Source: Bacillota bacterium
GTDB lineage: Bacteria > Bacillota > Clostridia > Christensenellales > Aristaeellaceae
NCBI GenBank assembly: GCA_023402355.1
Contig: JAEXCG010000164.1
Location: forward strand, 1-21,498
Length of the DNA: 21,498 nucleotides
Direction: 5' to 3'
A program made the translations under genes and the position numbers. A model generated the notes under the pieces. That model did no database searches. It had not been told where the DNA came from and worked only from the letters and a program-made list of their open reading frames with translations. Below are positions 21,228 through 21,498 of this stretch, piece after piece (position 1 is the first letter of the stretch; the number at the start of each line of letters is the position of its first letter).

Positions 21228-21498
21228 ATGCAAAAGCCTGTCACCGTAGCGATCGTCGGTCTGGGCGGACGCGGTAAGGATACGTACGCCCCGATGGCGC
21301 TTTCCCGCCCCGACCTGATGAAAATCGTCGCCATTGCGGACATCGTTCCCGAAAAGGTGGACGAGGTCGCGCGCCTTTACGGCGTCCCGCGCGAGCGCTG
21401 CTTTGACAGCGCGGAGGCTCTGCTTTCCCAGCCGCGCCTCGCGGACGTGCTGTTCGTGTGCACGCAGGACCGTCAGCACGTCGGCCACGCCATCCCGG
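21228..21498 (+). CDS. Gfo/Idh/MocA family oxidoreductase (partial, 3' end off window)
   Basis: The visible 90 residues start MQKPVTVAIVGLGGRGKDTY, with the Rossmann NAD(P)-binding motif GLGGRG at 11-16. IVAIADIVPEKVDEVARLYGV follows, whose acidic residue after the second strand usually selects NAD, and then LADVLFVCTQDRQHV, equivalent to the family's VxIxTPxxxH segment. The family oxidises or reduces sugars, inositols and related compounds; the substrate cannot be inferred from this part. GGAGGG lies seven bases before the ATG. The catalytic EKP motif would lie beyond the window edge. Confidence 0.9.
   Translation, partial: MQKPVTVAIVGLGGRGKDTYAPMALSRPDLMKIVAIADIVPEKVDEVARLYGVPRERCFDSAEALLSQPRLADVLFVCTQDRQHVGHAIP

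Noticed and set aside
1..21498. Defence island, prophage or biosynthetic cluster
   Set aside because: No nuclease, integrase, transposase, phage structural gene or synthase is present; the genes are mostly single housekeeping or transport functions.

Overview
The window is a GC-rich (roughly 60% or more by eye) bacterial chromosomal segment with strong AAGGAGG-type ribosome binding sites and sigma-A-like promoters. Its families (YitT, DegV, YqeY, MnmM/YtqB, AzlCD, RocB-like M20, DUF5680 regulators, a sodium-pump decarboxylase gamma subunit) are typical of Bacillota. A GC-rich anaerobic gut-type Clostridia is the best guess, but there is no rRNA or marker gene to place it further. I recognise 24 protein-coding genes, two of them cut by the window edges. 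There are no tRNA or rRNA genes, no CRISPR array, no transposase and no phage module.

Layout. 1-2424 (minus): a truncated oadG-like membrane subunit and an acyl-CoA carboxyltransferase, the start of a decarboxylase/carboxylase operon running off the left edge, then the tRNA methyltransferase mnmM. 2553-3407 (plus): an Mrp/Nbp35 Fe-S carrier ATPase, ended by a very strong terminator, followed by about 330 bp with no convincing gene. 3799-4341 (minus): a GNAT acetyltransferase. 4464-5903 (plus): a YhfW-like FAD oxidoreductase fused to a Rieske domain. 5982-6791 (minus): a MerR/GyrI-type regulator with a textbook 19-bp-spacer self-regulated promoter, divergent from a small lipoprotein (6949-7311). 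7374-8012 (minus): a cytidylate-kinase-like protein.

8120-11890 (minus) is a tight cluster, read from high to low coordinates: MATE transporter, yqeY, azlC, azlD, VOC protein, PhnB-like VOC protein. The azlC start (TTG) lies inside the end of yqeY, azlD starts directly after the azlC stop, and gaps are otherwise short, so co-transcription from the promoter at 11952-11980 is likely. 12038-12718 (minus): an XRE/DUF5680 regulator. 12926-14074 (minus): an M20 peptidase. 14209-15441 (plus): a class C beta-lactamase-like serine hydrolase whose stop overlaps that of a convergent YitT membrane protein (15438-16286). 16399-16575 (plus): a 58-residue protein. 16690-18243 (minus): a secreted SH3b protein. 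Then DegV (minus), a RocB-like M20 peptidase (minus) and, divergently, the start of a Gfo/Idh/MocA oxidoreductase at the right edge.

Most of this is ordinary housekeeping and accessory metabolism. I did not find a clear new multi-gene system. The unexplained signals are in the DNA between genes: a row of palindromes between the XRE regulator and the M20 peptidase, a 96-bp inverted-repeat element between two convergent genes, and operator-like dyads in front of the carboxyltransferase and the MerR gene.
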